Of a DNA stretch of 36,481 nucleotides, positions 7,893 through 15,088 are shown in pieces (position 1 is the first letter of the stretch; the number at the start of each line of letters is the position of its first letter). Origin of the DNA: B1-G15 sp964346135 (GTDB lineage: Archaea; Thermoproteota; Bathyarchaeia; Bathyarchaeales; Bathyarchaeaceae); the NCBI GenBank assembly GCA_964346135.1, contig CAYFTS010000127.1, forward strand, positions 1 through 36,481. Direction: 5' to 3'. The notes under the pieces are model-generated. The model saw nothing but the letters and a program-made list of their open reading frames with translations. It did no database searches and was not told the DNA's origin. Position numbers and translations under genes: made by a program.

Positions 7893-9398
7893 TTGAGTAG
7901 CTCAAGAGCTAGAATTTTATTCACACTCAAACGATTAAAAAACTTCTTGAGCATTTTTAGGCGAAACAAAAGGGGGATGCTCGGATTGGTGATTCTCATC
8001 TCGTTCATAATGTTAGCCTTAACAGCCCCTTTAATAACGCCCTACAGCCCTGTACGTGACAAGCCAACAATAGCATCTTTTCTAGCTAAACCCGTATGGT
8101 ACAAATATCTTCCTTTGGGAGAAGACTTGAGCGAGAACATTGAAACAGTAAAGATCCCTAGCCTCAACACCCAAACCTCACTTGAACAATTAGAATTCAC
8201 CACAAACGCGTCGGGTAGTTCCTCATTGGAATTTGCCTTAGATATGGGAAGAACGGAAAATGGATGCGCTGCTATAGTGCTTGTACGAGAGGAGACGGAG
8301 ACTCCTAAAGTGGTTTTCACCAGCCTAACAAAGACATTTTTCCATCCCTACAAAGTTCCTCCAAATCGATTCATAGGTGAAATAGCAATTTTTGTGGAAG
8401 GAGGCGAAAACGTACCTATCGAAACTACTGTTTTTATCGAGCGCGTCGGAGGTATCAAAGTAGATTGGTGGGAGCAAAAGTTCACGAACACTACAACCGA
8501 ATGGATAAGCCCAAGTCCACGCGTAGATGCATACGTCAGCAAAGCGTGGCTAACTGAAAAGTTTGGCAGCTGGGTGGAGCTCGCACCATTAATCTTCTCG
8601 GAACCAGGCGACTACAGATACGGTGTAGAAATGCTATTCAACGATACTCAGCAAGGAGAAAAAATTGAGGCCACTGTCTACATAGACGATTTCAAATTCA
8701 CAACTTATGGTTCCGCCTTCGGTCTACTTGGAAGTGATCATGAGGGGCGGGATATATTCACCCAACTCCTCTACGGAACAAGAATATCGCTCATCGTCGG
8801 CTTGCTCGCTGCTTTCTTGTCCACAACCGTCGGGTTGACTATAGGATTGGTCGCAGGCTACATTGGAAAGTACGCGGATGAGGCTTTGATGAGATTCACA
8901 GATATGCTCCTTGTTATACCCGATACACCATTGTACATAGTGCTGATGGCGGTCTTAAGCCCCTCAGTGTGGAACCTCATATTATTAATCGCCGTTATTG
9001 GGTGGACAGGATTTGCCAGAGTTGTAAGATCACAGGTAATTAGCATAAAGGAAAGACCCTTTATTGAAGCAGCCCAAGCCATCGGAGCTGGTAAGTTTCG
9101 CGTCATATTTAGGCATATTCTCCCCAATGTGATGTCTCTAGTCTATGTAACAATTGCGTTGTCAGTTCCATATGCCATCACATCAGAAGCATGGCTGAGC
9201 TGGCTGGGCCTCTACGATCCATACGTAATGACATGGGGAAGAATGCTTTACGACGCTCAAGCGTCGGCTGTGGGAGTCAGAATGTGGTGGTGGATTGTGC
9301 CCCCAGGAATATGCATAGCTTTAATCTCTCTTTCATTCATTCTTCTTGGATATGCTCTTGACGAAATACTTAATCCAAAGCTGAGGAAACGACAATAA
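7893..9398 (+). CDS. dppC: Peptide ABC transporter permease, DppC type, with large extracytoplasmic insertion
   Basis: A 501-residue permease, against about 280-320 for typical DppC. The N-terminal helix (about 29-50, ending APLITPYSP) and the core (from about 276; LLGSDHEGRDIF, QLLYGTRISL, then TM helices and EAA loop EAAQAIGAGKFRVIFRH) are standard. Between them, about residues 60-275 form an extra, strand-rich segment with several tryptophans and N-glycosylation sequons, placed outside the membrane by topology. The insertion could contact the binding protein or the dockerin-cohesin complex; its function is unknown. The start is a TTG 6 bases after the dppB stop, so translation is probably coupled. 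The arginine- and lysine-rich N terminus fits a cytoplasmic start. Confidence 0.88.
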   Translation: MSSSRARILFTLKRLKNFLSIFRRNKRGMLGLVILISFIMLALTAPLITPYSPVRDKPTIASFLAKPVWYKYLPLGEDLSENIETVKIPSLNTQTSLEQLEFTTNASGSSSLEFALDMGRTENGCAAIVLVREETETPKVVFTSLTKTFFHPYKVPPNRFIGEIAIFVEGGENVPIETTVFIERVGGIKVDWWEQKFTNTTTEWISPSPRVDAYVSKAWLTEKFGSWVELAPLIFSEPGDYRYGVEMLFNDTQQGEKIEATVYIDDFKFTTYGSAFGLLGSDHEGRDIFTQLLYGTRISLIVGLLAAFLSTTVGLTIGLVAGYIGKYADEALMRFTDMLLVIPDTPLYIVLMAVLSPSVWNLILLIAVIGWTGFARVVRSQVISIKERPFIEAAQAIGAGKFRVIFRHILPNVMSLVYVTIALSVPYAITSEAWLSWLGLYDPYVMTWGRMLYDAQASAVGVRMWWWIVPPGICIALISLSFILLGYALDEILNPKLRKRQ

Positions 9399-9479
9399 CC
9401 TACTTATCAGAAATATGTCGCCATTTAATTCACCATTGAGTTGAAAGTAATCATAGCATCTGCATGCATCAGGCGCTGA

Positions 9480-9486
9480 TTTTTTT
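9480..9486 (+). terminator. T-tract terminator candidate after dppBC
   Basis: Seven consecutive T about 80 bases after the dppC stop, before the separate promoter of the ATPase genes. Archaeal transcription commonly ends at such tracts without a hairpin. Confidence 0.35.
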
Positions 9487-9562
9487 GGCGGTACCTTGAA
9501 TAGATTTTGATAAGCTTCTAATTTTATCTTTTCCTTTTGAAATCGCCACTTACAAAAGAAAG

Positions 9563-9575
9563 TTTTTATATATAC
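9563..9575 (+). promoter_or_regulatory. TATA box for the ATPase genes
   Basis: TTTTTATATATAC lies about 43-54 bases before the ATG at 9617, at suitable distance for a short leader. It suggests that dppD-dppF can be transcribed separately from dppB-dppC, from which they are separated by 218 bases. Confidence 0.5.
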
Positions 9576-9616
9576 ATCTAATTCTCTAAGAAACGTGAAG
9601 AGGACAGGGAAATGAG

Positions 9617-10588
9617 ATGGCGCTATTAGAAATACAAGACTTACAAACATACTACCATTCGCTTAGGGGACCCGTAAAAGCCGTCGACGGGGTCAGCTTT
9701 CAGGTGAAAAGGGGAGAAGCATTAGGACTAGCCGGGGAGTCTGGATGCGGCAAAACAACAGTCGCCCTATCCATTCTAAGGATTCTTCCTCCCGGCGGCA
9801 ATATAGTTGGAGGAAAAATCTTTTTCAGAGGAGAAGACCTCGTCAAACTCAAGGATAAGCAGATGAGGGAAGTACGATGGAAGGAAATATCCATAGTATT
9901 CCAAGGAGCCATGAACGCTCTCAACCCTCTCTTCAAAGTTGGAGATCAGGTTGTCGAGGCCATTAGGCTTCATGAACCAAAAGTAAAGAAGAAACAAGCT
10001 TGGGAAAGAACAGAAAAGCTGTTTGAAACCGTGGGACTTCAGCCCTCAAGGGCAAAGCATTATCCCCACGAATACAGTGGAGGGATGAGGCAACGCGGGT
10101 TAATCGCTATGGCTTTGGCTTGTAATCCAAGACTTCTAATCGCAGATGAGCCGGGAACGGCTCTGGATGTCATTGTACAAGCGCAAGTGCTTAAACTCAT
10201 GAGCGAATTAAAGGACAAAATGAACCTTGGAATGATACTGATAACTCACGACCTATCAATCATAACCGAGACCTGTGAAAAAGTCGCCGTCATGTACGCC
10301 GGAAAGATCGTAGAACAAGGAGACATCGTGACTATATTCAAAAACCCATTACACCCGTACACACAGGGTCTAATAGTCGCCTTTCCCAGCATCAAAGCAA
10401 CCAAGAGGCGCATGTCCTCCATCCATGGCTTTCCACCCGACCTACTGAATCCCCCTACCGGCTGCAGATTCCACCCAAGATGCCCGCACACTATGAAAAT
10501 ATGCGAAAAACAGGACCCTGAACCGCTTGAACTAGCCCCAGACCACTTTGTTGCATGCCATCTTGTTAAAATGGATAAAACGAGCTGA
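9617..10588 (+). CDS. dppD: Peptide ABC transporter ATP-binding protein, DppD type
   Basis: A 323-residue nucleotide-binding subunit. Walker A is GESGCGKTT (about 40-48), the signature is YSGGMRQRG rather than LSGGMRQRV, and Walker B is LLIADEPGTALDV, where the usual DEPTTALDV has Gly in place of the first Thr. The switch histidine is in LITHDLSI. The C-terminal oligopeptide-transporter extension carries GCRFHPRCP...ICEK and ACHL, the four-cysteine cluster that binds an iron-sulfur centre in characterised DppD proteins. It forms a heterodimer with the DppF-type subunit that follows after 5 bases. It energises the DppBC pore from the cytoplasm. Confidence 0.92.
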   Translation: MALLEIQDLQTYYHSLRGPVKAVDGVSFQVKRGEALGLAGESGCGKTTVALSILRILPPGGNIVGGKIFFRGEDLVKLKDKQMREVRWKEISIVFQGAMNALNPLFKVGDQVVEAIRLHEPKVKKKQAWERTEKLFETVGLQPSRAKHYPHEYSGGMRQRGLIAMALACNPRLLIADEPGTALDVIVQAQVLKLMSELKDKMNLGMILITHDLSIITETCEKVAVMYAGKIVEQGDIVTIFKNPLHPYTQGLIVAFPSIKATKRRMSSIHGFPPDLLNPPTGCRFHPRCPHTMKICEKQDPEPLELAPDHFVACHLVKMDKTS

Positions 10589-10593
10589 TTGCG

Positions 10594-11586
10594 ATGAGTG
10601 GAGAAACAGCGATAGAAGTCACAGATTTGAGAAAATGGTTTCCCGTCAGAAAAGGATTTTTTCAAACCCTTATCTCGAGGAAACAATCGTTTGTGCACGC
10701 TGTGGACGAAATCAGTTTCAAAATAAAGAAGGGAGAAGTTTTCGGCCTAGCTGGAGAAAGTGGCAGCGGAAAAACGACAACCGGAAGACTTTTGCTCAAA
10801 CTAATTGAACCGACCAGCGGCACCATACGCTTCAAAAATGAAGACATTACAACCCTTTCGGAAAAGGAAACGAAACAGCTCCGTTGTAAGATGCAACTTA
10901 TCTTCCAAGATCCATATGAATCTTTGAATCCAAGAATGACTATTGGTGAAATCCTTTCTGAACCCTTGAGAGTTCAGAAGGTAATGAAAAGTGAGGCTGA
11001 AATAGAAGCTAGAGTAAACGAAATCTTAGAAACCGTAGAGTTGATGCCTTCTGAAGAATTCATTCTTAGATTTCCTCATGAACTGAGTGGAGGACAGAGA
11101 CAAAGGGTTTCTATTGCACGAGCCTTCGTACTTAATCCTGACTTCATAATTGCTGATGAACCCGTGTCCATGTTAGACGTTTCGATTAGGGCGGATATTT
11201 TAAACCTTATGCTCGATTTGGTCGAGAAATCTGACGTTTCCTTTTTATACATAACTCATGATTTGGCATTGGCTCGACATATGTGTGACAGGATCGCTAT
11301 CATGTACTTGGGCAAAATAGTAGAGATGGGCGCAATAGAGAAAATTGTCTACGAACCCTTGCATCCGTACACTAGGGCCTTGATTGATGCAGTACCAGTG
11401 CCCGACCCCACTGCAGAACGCATCAAAGTAGTCATTAAGGGAGAAATCCCAAGCCCAATCAACCCGCCTTCAGGCTGTAGATTCCATACTAGATGCCCAG
11501 TCACTATTGAAATCTGTTCTAAAGAAGAACCTGCACTAATTGATGTTGGAAAAGAGCATTACGTCGCATGCCACCTACACAAGTAG
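10594..11586 (+). CDS. dppF: Peptide ABC transporter ATP-binding protein, DppF type
   Basis: A 330-residue second nucleotide-binding subunit. Walker A is GESGSGKTT, the Q-loop is LIFQDPYESLNPRMT, the signature is LSGGQRQRVSIARAF, Walker B is FIIADEPVSMLDVS, and the switch is YITHDLALA. The C-terminal extension again holds the cysteine cluster (GCRFHTRCP, EICSKEEP, ACHL). QDPYESLNPRM and the position behind dppD are typical of DppF/OppF. It completes a five-component importer with the binding protein (4495-6693) and the two permeases. Confidence 0.92.
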   Translation: MSGETAIEVTDLRKWFPVRKGFFQTLISRKQSFVHAVDEISFKIKKGEVFGLAGESGSGKTTTGRLLLKLIEPTSGTIRFKNEDITTLSEKETKQLRCKMQLIFQDPYESLNPRMTIGEILSEPLRVQKVMKSEAEIEARVNEILETVELMPSEEFILRFPHELSGGQRQRVSIARAFVLNPDFIIADEPVSMLDVSIRADILNLMLDLVEKSDVSFLYITHDLALARHMCDRIAIMYLGKIVEMGAIEKIVYEPLHPYTRALIDAVPVPDPTAERIKVVIKGEIPSPINPPSGCRFHTRCPVTIEICSKEEPALIDVGKEHYVACHLHK

Positions 11587-11703
11587 ACATGAACCCAACG
11601 CTGTCACACAATTTCCGCTATTCTACTCGTGATACTTATGAGTTAATTGGCAAAAGAATCTGGCAACAATTCTTATCTATGCTGAAAGGTTAATGGTGTT
11701 CCT

Positions 11704-11793
11704 GTGAGAAAATGGGCACAACATCATTTTTTTAAGTGTGTCACCTGCGGCAGGAAATATGAGTCAAGCAGTGTTCTACTGTTTCTCTGCTGA
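11704..11793 (+). CDS. Possible 29-residue zinc-knuckle peptide
   Basis: A GTG-initiated frame of 29 codons encodes a peptide containing FFKCVTCGRKYE, half of a zinc ribbon, and ends with Cys-stop. It overlaps the 3' end of the gene on the other strand at 11776. There is no strong ribosome site and the T tract at 11727-11733 lies inside it. It may equally be a remnant of a larger zinc-ribbon gene or chance. Confidence 0.2.
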   Translation: MRKWAQHHFFKCVTCGRKYESSSVLLFLC

Positions 11794-12177
11794 TCCAGTC
11801 AAATGCGTTACTTCTTCTTCTATATAAATCCAAAATTCTCTTTCTAATTTTTCCAAAACTTCTTTCGCTTTAAGGCCACGAAGGGCAAGATAGCCTCCTC
11901 CAAAGGCGGTTGTGAGCATTCCCAACCTAATAGAACCACGCGTGCGTTCACTAGCAAGAATTTCTACTACAAAGTCGTTTGGGGTCCCGAAGACACTCGC
12001 CGCCATGGCATCCCGCATCTTACGGGCACGCTGCGATGTCCACAGGATTGTATATTTTCCTGCTGTTTTGTCTTTTCTCGTTTTAAAACCTTTGTCTTTA
12101 AAGAAATCTTCGATGCGTTCGCTTAGCAACTTCAAATCAACGTTCTTTCCAATCCATTGGCTTTGCATTTTTTTCAA
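11776..12177 (-). CDS. Conserved-looking hypothetical protein, 133 residues
   Basis: Not recognised. The first half (about 10-70) reads like a small alpha/beta domain (LKLLSERIEDFFKDKGFKT, then KYTILWTSQRARKMRDAM), with a strand FVVEILAS and a glycine-rich hydrophobic stretch GMLTTAFGGGYLAL (about 88-101) that could be a short membrane or packing segment. The C-terminal part (KAKEVLEKLEREFWIYIEEEV) is a helix. The amino-acid composition and codon use look like a real protein. An alternative ATG is three codons in (MQSQW). It stands alone between the transporter genes and the MttB remnant, so context gives no function. Confidence 0.6.
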   Translation of the reverse strand: MKKMQSQWIGKNVDLKLLSERIEDFFKDKGFKTRKDKTAGKYTILWTSQRARKMRDAMAASVFGTPNDFVVEILASERTRGSIRLGMLTTAFGGGYLALRGLKAKEVLEKLEREFWIYIEEEVTHLTGSAEKQ

Positions 12178-12420
12178 CTCTTTACTAGATCAAGGATTAT
12201 TCTAAAGGCTACACAAAATGCTTTCTCTATGTTTTGACTTAAATATCTTGCATATCGGCTAAAGTTGTCAGAACTTTTTTGGACTTTTCAAAAAACTGGA
12301 TGGTTATGGAGGAAAACGATTAACTACGTAAACTTCAAGTCTTAAGTAGAGAATTCGTTTGTCCTTATAATTTTGGACATGGTTTATTTGTGAGGTTTTC
12401 CAAGAAAAACTCAAAAGATA
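12178..12420. other. Non-coding gap upstream of the MttB remnant
   Basis: AT-rich. It contains a TATA-like GACTTAAATATC near 12237-12248, which could be the old promoter of the decayed gene that follows. A TGA in the remnant's frame at 12391-12393 limits how far upstream it could have begun. Nothing else is seen. Confidence 0.3.
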
Positions 12421-12687
12421 ACTTTTTCAGTGTTATCAAAAGAGAATTTTAACACAATCCATCGGGCTACTCTCGACGTTTTAAAAACGACGGGTATTAA
12501 GATTCATAGTGAGTGATGTCTTAGGATTTTAGAAGAGGCGGGTTGTACAGTCGACTATAAGGAACTTTCAGCATTGATTCCATCTCATCTTGTTGAGGAG
12601 GCTCTGTATCAAATTGAGATGACTGCTGCAACACTCAGAAGTGGGAAAGAACTTGAAGGCGTTATAGAGATAGCGGACAAGGATTAA
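12421..12687 (+). pseudogene. Decayed N-terminal fragment of an MttB-family methyltransferase
   Basis: One continuous frame reads TFSVLSKENFNTIHRATLDV, LKTTGIKIHSE, stop (TGA at 12514-12516), CLRILEEAGCTVDYKELSAL, IPSHLVEEALYQ, and ends at TAA 12685-12687. This lines up residue for residue with the start of the intact gene at 25047 (LKFLSHNQIKKIHSASLKVL, VGVAVYENSFLKFLSDSG, ISPSLVMECIKKAP). No ATG precedes it; a GTG lies at 12430. After ALYQ the frame no longer resembles the family, and the remaining 380 or so residues are absent. The stop is TGA, so pyrrolysine (TAG) does not explain it. It is best read as a truncated, dead copy. Confidence 0.75.
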
Positions 12688-12753
12688 GTAAAAACTCTTA
12701 CGTGACACCCCAAAAAGTACACATATAGAATTATAGTGTTGAGCTTAACAATT

Positions 12754-12764
12754 CTTAAATATTC
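12754..12764 (+). promoter_or_regulatory. TATA box of the clostripain-like gene
   Basis: CTTAAATATTC lies about 45 bases before the ATG at 12807. A strong ribosome site (GGAAAGGAG, 12791-12799) sits 7 bases before the ATG. Confidence 0.45.
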
Positions 12765-12806
12765 AGTACTCCCAATAATTTGTGAGGAGAGGAAAGGAGA
12801 AAAAAG

Positions 12807-14024
12807 ATGAGAAACAATCGTGTCAAAATAACTGTGATAGTAACGTTTCTGTTGTTAGTGTTAGGCATTGGAAGTGTTCCCTACGGCCAAGCTAAAAGTT
12901 CAAACTCTGAAACTTGGACTTTCATGGTGTACTTGAATGCTGACAACGACTTGGATTACTACGGTGAACTAGACGTTGACGAAATGAAAACAGTGGGATC
13001 GACAGCGAGTGTAAACATCGTTGTGCTCTGGGATTCTTGGGAAGAACCAGCTTATGTGTACAAGGTTCTTAAGCGAACCAAGGCTGACAAAGTAGCTCTG
13101 GAGGAGCTGACAGACTGCAAATTGAATGGAAAGGAAGTAAACATGGGAGCCTCGGAAGTCCTAAAGGATTTCGTGAACTACGCAACGAAAAAGTTCCGTA
13201 CCGATCACTATGTGCTAGTTCTTTGGGATCACGGTGACGACTTTAGAGGCTTTGGCTGGGACTACCACACAGTTGATGAAGAGGAGTCTATAGACTATTT
13301 GAATCATCAAGAAATAACAAGTGCTCTGTCCAGTTTTCAATTGGACATCTTAGCGTTTGACGGATGCATAATGAGTATAATAGAGGTTCCTTACGAGTAT
13401 TATGCCCAAGGACTCAAAATTGACTACTTCGTAGGCAGCGAAGGCTACATACCCCTTGAAGGCTTTCCTTATGACACCATTCTTGCCGGTCTTACAGAGC
13501 AGCCTGGCATGTCACCTCGCGAATTCTCAATGATCATAGTGGACGAATATGAAGCTTTCTACCATGATCCTGGCTGGCTTACAACACTCTCGGCGATTGA
13601 CATGAGCAAAATAGGCGATGTGATGAACGGAGTTGAAGCTCTCACCGCAGCCCTAATGGTTGACATAGACGCTTATCGCGGCGTCATAAGCTCTGCGAGA
13701 GGACACGCAAAGTTGCCATGGTCCGAATACGGGTGGGAAGCATTAGTAGACTTCGTAACCTTCGTCGACAGTATCTCAGAGAATGCACCTGCCCCTATCT
13801 CAACGTTAAGCAAATCTCTCTCAGACAACCTGTCTGCCGCTGTCTTTTACGTCAGAAACTCCCCGACAATGTCCTCAATGAACGCAGGGGGACTCGCAGT
13901 GTTCTTCCCATCATCGTATAGTTCCTTCGTCAACAATGTTTGGTGGTACGGAGAATATTACGGAGACATGCAGTTCGCTTCCGAAGTCTGGTTGGACTTC
14001 CTCTACGCGTACTACAAGGTTTAA
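12807..14024 (+). CDS. Secreted clostripain-like cysteine peptidase (family C11)
   Basis: A 405-residue protein with a signal peptide (about 1-29, ending YGQA) and a C11 caspase-fold domain. It opens with TWTFMVYLNADNDLD, the family hallmark. The catalytic His142 is in VLVLWDHGDDFRGFGWD and the catalytic Cys187 is in LAFDGCIMS. The C-terminal half (AGGLAVFFPSS) completes the fold. Family members cut after basic residues and are often self-processing; specificity here is inference. It has no dockerin and no C-terminal anchor, so it is probably freely secreted or lipid-linked in a way not visible. In context it could produce the peptides taken up by the importer at 4495-11586. Confidence 0.9.
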   Translation: MRNNRVKITVIVTFLLLVLGIGSVPYGQAKSSNSETWTFMVYLNADNDLDYYGELDVDEMKTVGSTASVNIVVLWDSWEEPAYVYKVLKRTKADKVALEELTDCKLNGKEVNMGASEVLKDFVNYATKKFRTDHYVLVLWDHGDDFRGFGWDYHTVDEEESIDYLNHQEITSALSSFQLDILAFDGCIMSIIEVPYEYYAQGLKIDYFVGSEGYIPLEGFPYDTILAGLTEQPGMSPREFSMIIVDEYEAFYHDPGWLTTLSAIDMSKIGDVMNGVEALTAALMVDIDAYRGVISSARGHAKLPWSEYGWEALVDFVTFVDSISENAPAPISTLSKSLSDNLSAAVFYVRNSPTMSSMNAGGLAVFFPSSYSSFVNNVWWYGEYYGDMQFASEVWLDFLYAYYKV

Positions 14025-14041
14025 CAAGAGCAACCTCCCTC

Positions 14042-14048
14042 TTTTTTT
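14042..14048 (+). terminator. T-tract terminator of the clostripain-like gene
   Basis: Seven T within CCTCTTTTTTTATT, about 18 bases after the stop at 14024. No hairpin is needed in archaea. Confidence 0.45.
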
Positions 14049-14076
14049 ATTGTGAAGACATTTCTTTCCTATGTTG

Positions 14077-14082
14077 AAAAAA
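14077..14082 (-). terminator. T-tract terminator of the BKACE gene
   Basis: Six A on the plus strand (six T on the minus strand, CTGCTTTTTTCAAC), 14 bases past the stop at 14096. It faces the plus-strand tract at 14042-14048 in the convergent gap. Confidence 0.4.
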
Positions 14083-14095
14083 GCAGAAGGGCTAT

Positions 14096-14929
14096 CTATA
14101 GAGGCGCCCTCTTGAGCCGCAGAATCTGCCGCGCCTCATCAGGAGTAGCCACCTCACGTTGGAGTTCCTCAGATAGGCGCCGTGCTCTGGCTACAAGTTC
14201 CTCATTCCGAGCCACCTTCCCCTTAGCGTAGTAGATGTTATCTTCAAGCCCTACCCTGACGTGACCGTCCATGAGAATGGTCATCGTAGTCATAGGTAAT
14301 TGCCACTTAGCCATGCCCGCCACGACGAAGGTAGCGTTGGGTGGGAGCTGGTTGCGCATATGGATTAAATTCTCTGGCGTGGCTGGAATGCCTCCGTCCA
14401 CGCCCATAACCAGCTGAAAGTGCGCTGGCTCCTTGACCAGTCCTTGTTCGATGAGCTTTATACCTTGGTGGATGAAGCCTACGTCGAAAGCCTCGATCTC
14501 AGGTTTAATGTTCGCTTTTAGCATCTTCTTTGCGAGGAACGCGATTGTTTCCCACGTATTGACGTAAACAATGGACGGTTTGCGTCCCGCAAAATTGAGC
14601 GAACCCGTCGTTAGGCTTGCCATTTCTGGGTTAGTCTTGAGCGGCTGGGCTCGATCTTCATCCGACTTGCCTGCTACGCCACTCGTCGACGTCATTGTAA
14701 TAAGGTGTGTTCGTTTGCGTATCTTGTCCATGGTCTTCTTGAAGATTGTATAATCAGACGTTGGGTTTTCGTTCTCGTCGCGACAGTGTACGTGGATGAT
14801 TGAGGCTCCCTCTTGCTCGCACAGATATGCCGTCTCAGCAATCTCGTCTGGCGTAACCGGCACGTATGGCGTGTCTTTCTTGCGCGGCACAGACCCTGTT
14901 GGAGCCACAGTGATTATCAGCTTCTCCAT
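14096..14929 (-). CDS. Beta-keto acid cleavage enzyme (BKACE, DUF849)
   Basis: A 277-residue TIM-barrel enzyme of the family that condenses a beta-keto acid with acetyl-CoA to give acetoacetate and a new acyl-CoA. Visible hallmarks: IITVAPTGSVPRK at the N terminus, the zinc-binding HVHCRDE motif (His-x-His-x-Arg-Asp, about 47-53), TSTSG, NTWETIAFLA, the VMGVDGGIPATPENLIHM region, and VRVGLEDNIYY with the metal-binding Glu. Best-known members act on 3-keto-5-aminohexanoate (Kce, lysine fermentation) or dehydrocarnitine; the actual substrate cannot be read from sequence. Length is normal for the family. Acetoacetyl-CoA synthetase at 19622 could use its acetoacetate. Two palindromes flank its promoter. 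Confidence 0.88.
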   Translation of the reverse strand: MEKLIITVAPTGSVPRKKDTPYVPVTPDEIAETAYLCEQEGASIIHVHCRDENENPTSDYTIFKKTMDKIRKRTHLITMTSTSGVAGKSDEDRAQPLKTNPEMASLTTGSLNFAGRKPSIVYVNTWETIAFLAKKMLKANIKPEIEAFDVGFIHQGIKLIEQGLVKEPAHFQLVMGVDGGIPATPENLIHMRNQLPPNATFVVAGMAKWQLPMTTMTILMDGHVRVGLEDNIYYAKGKVARNEELVARARRLSEELQREVATPDEARQILRLKRAPL

Positions 14930-14947
14930 TATCCGCCCCTGCGTATT

Positions 14948-14960
14948 GCAACGTTGTTGC
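14948..14960. promoter_or_regulatory. Palindrome GCAAC-gtt-GTTGC at the BKACE transcription start
   Basis: Perfect 5-bp arms around 3 bases, 19-31 bases before the ATG at 14929. It sits just where transcription should begin given the TATA box at 14967-14977. A repressor site here is inference. Confidence 0.35.
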
Positions 14961-14966
14961 CGTGCC

Positions 14967-14977
14967 GTATTTAATAG
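14967..14977 (-). promoter_or_regulatory. TATA box of the BKACE gene
   Basis: The minus strand reads CTATTAAATAC, preceded by an A-rich stretch (GTGAAAA) fitting the BRE position, 38-48 bases before the ATG. Confidence 0.5.
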
Positions 14978-14986
14978 TTTTCACGT

Positions 14987-14998
14987 TTCACATGTGAA
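14987..14998. promoter_or_regulatory. Perfect palindrome TTCACATGTGAA upstream of the TATA box
   Basis: A 12-bp perfect palindrome 9 bases upstream of the TATA element, followed (minus strand) by a further GTGAA half-site (ACGTGAAAA). The position suits an activator or a TrmB/Lrp-type regulator; the protein is unknown. Confidence 0.4.
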
Positions 14999-15088
14999 GC
15001 TGACATTCATGTGGTAACAGAAGTCAACGTATATTACAAGTTGTAACTGCAAAATTTTCCGCTGGATTGAATTTATTGAAGAGTTGAA

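Noticed and set aside
12514..12516. TGA in the MttB remnant as selenocysteine codon
   Set aside because: The gene is truncated and lacks most of the family's length; selenocysteine is rare in archaea and no insertion element is evident, so decay is simpler.
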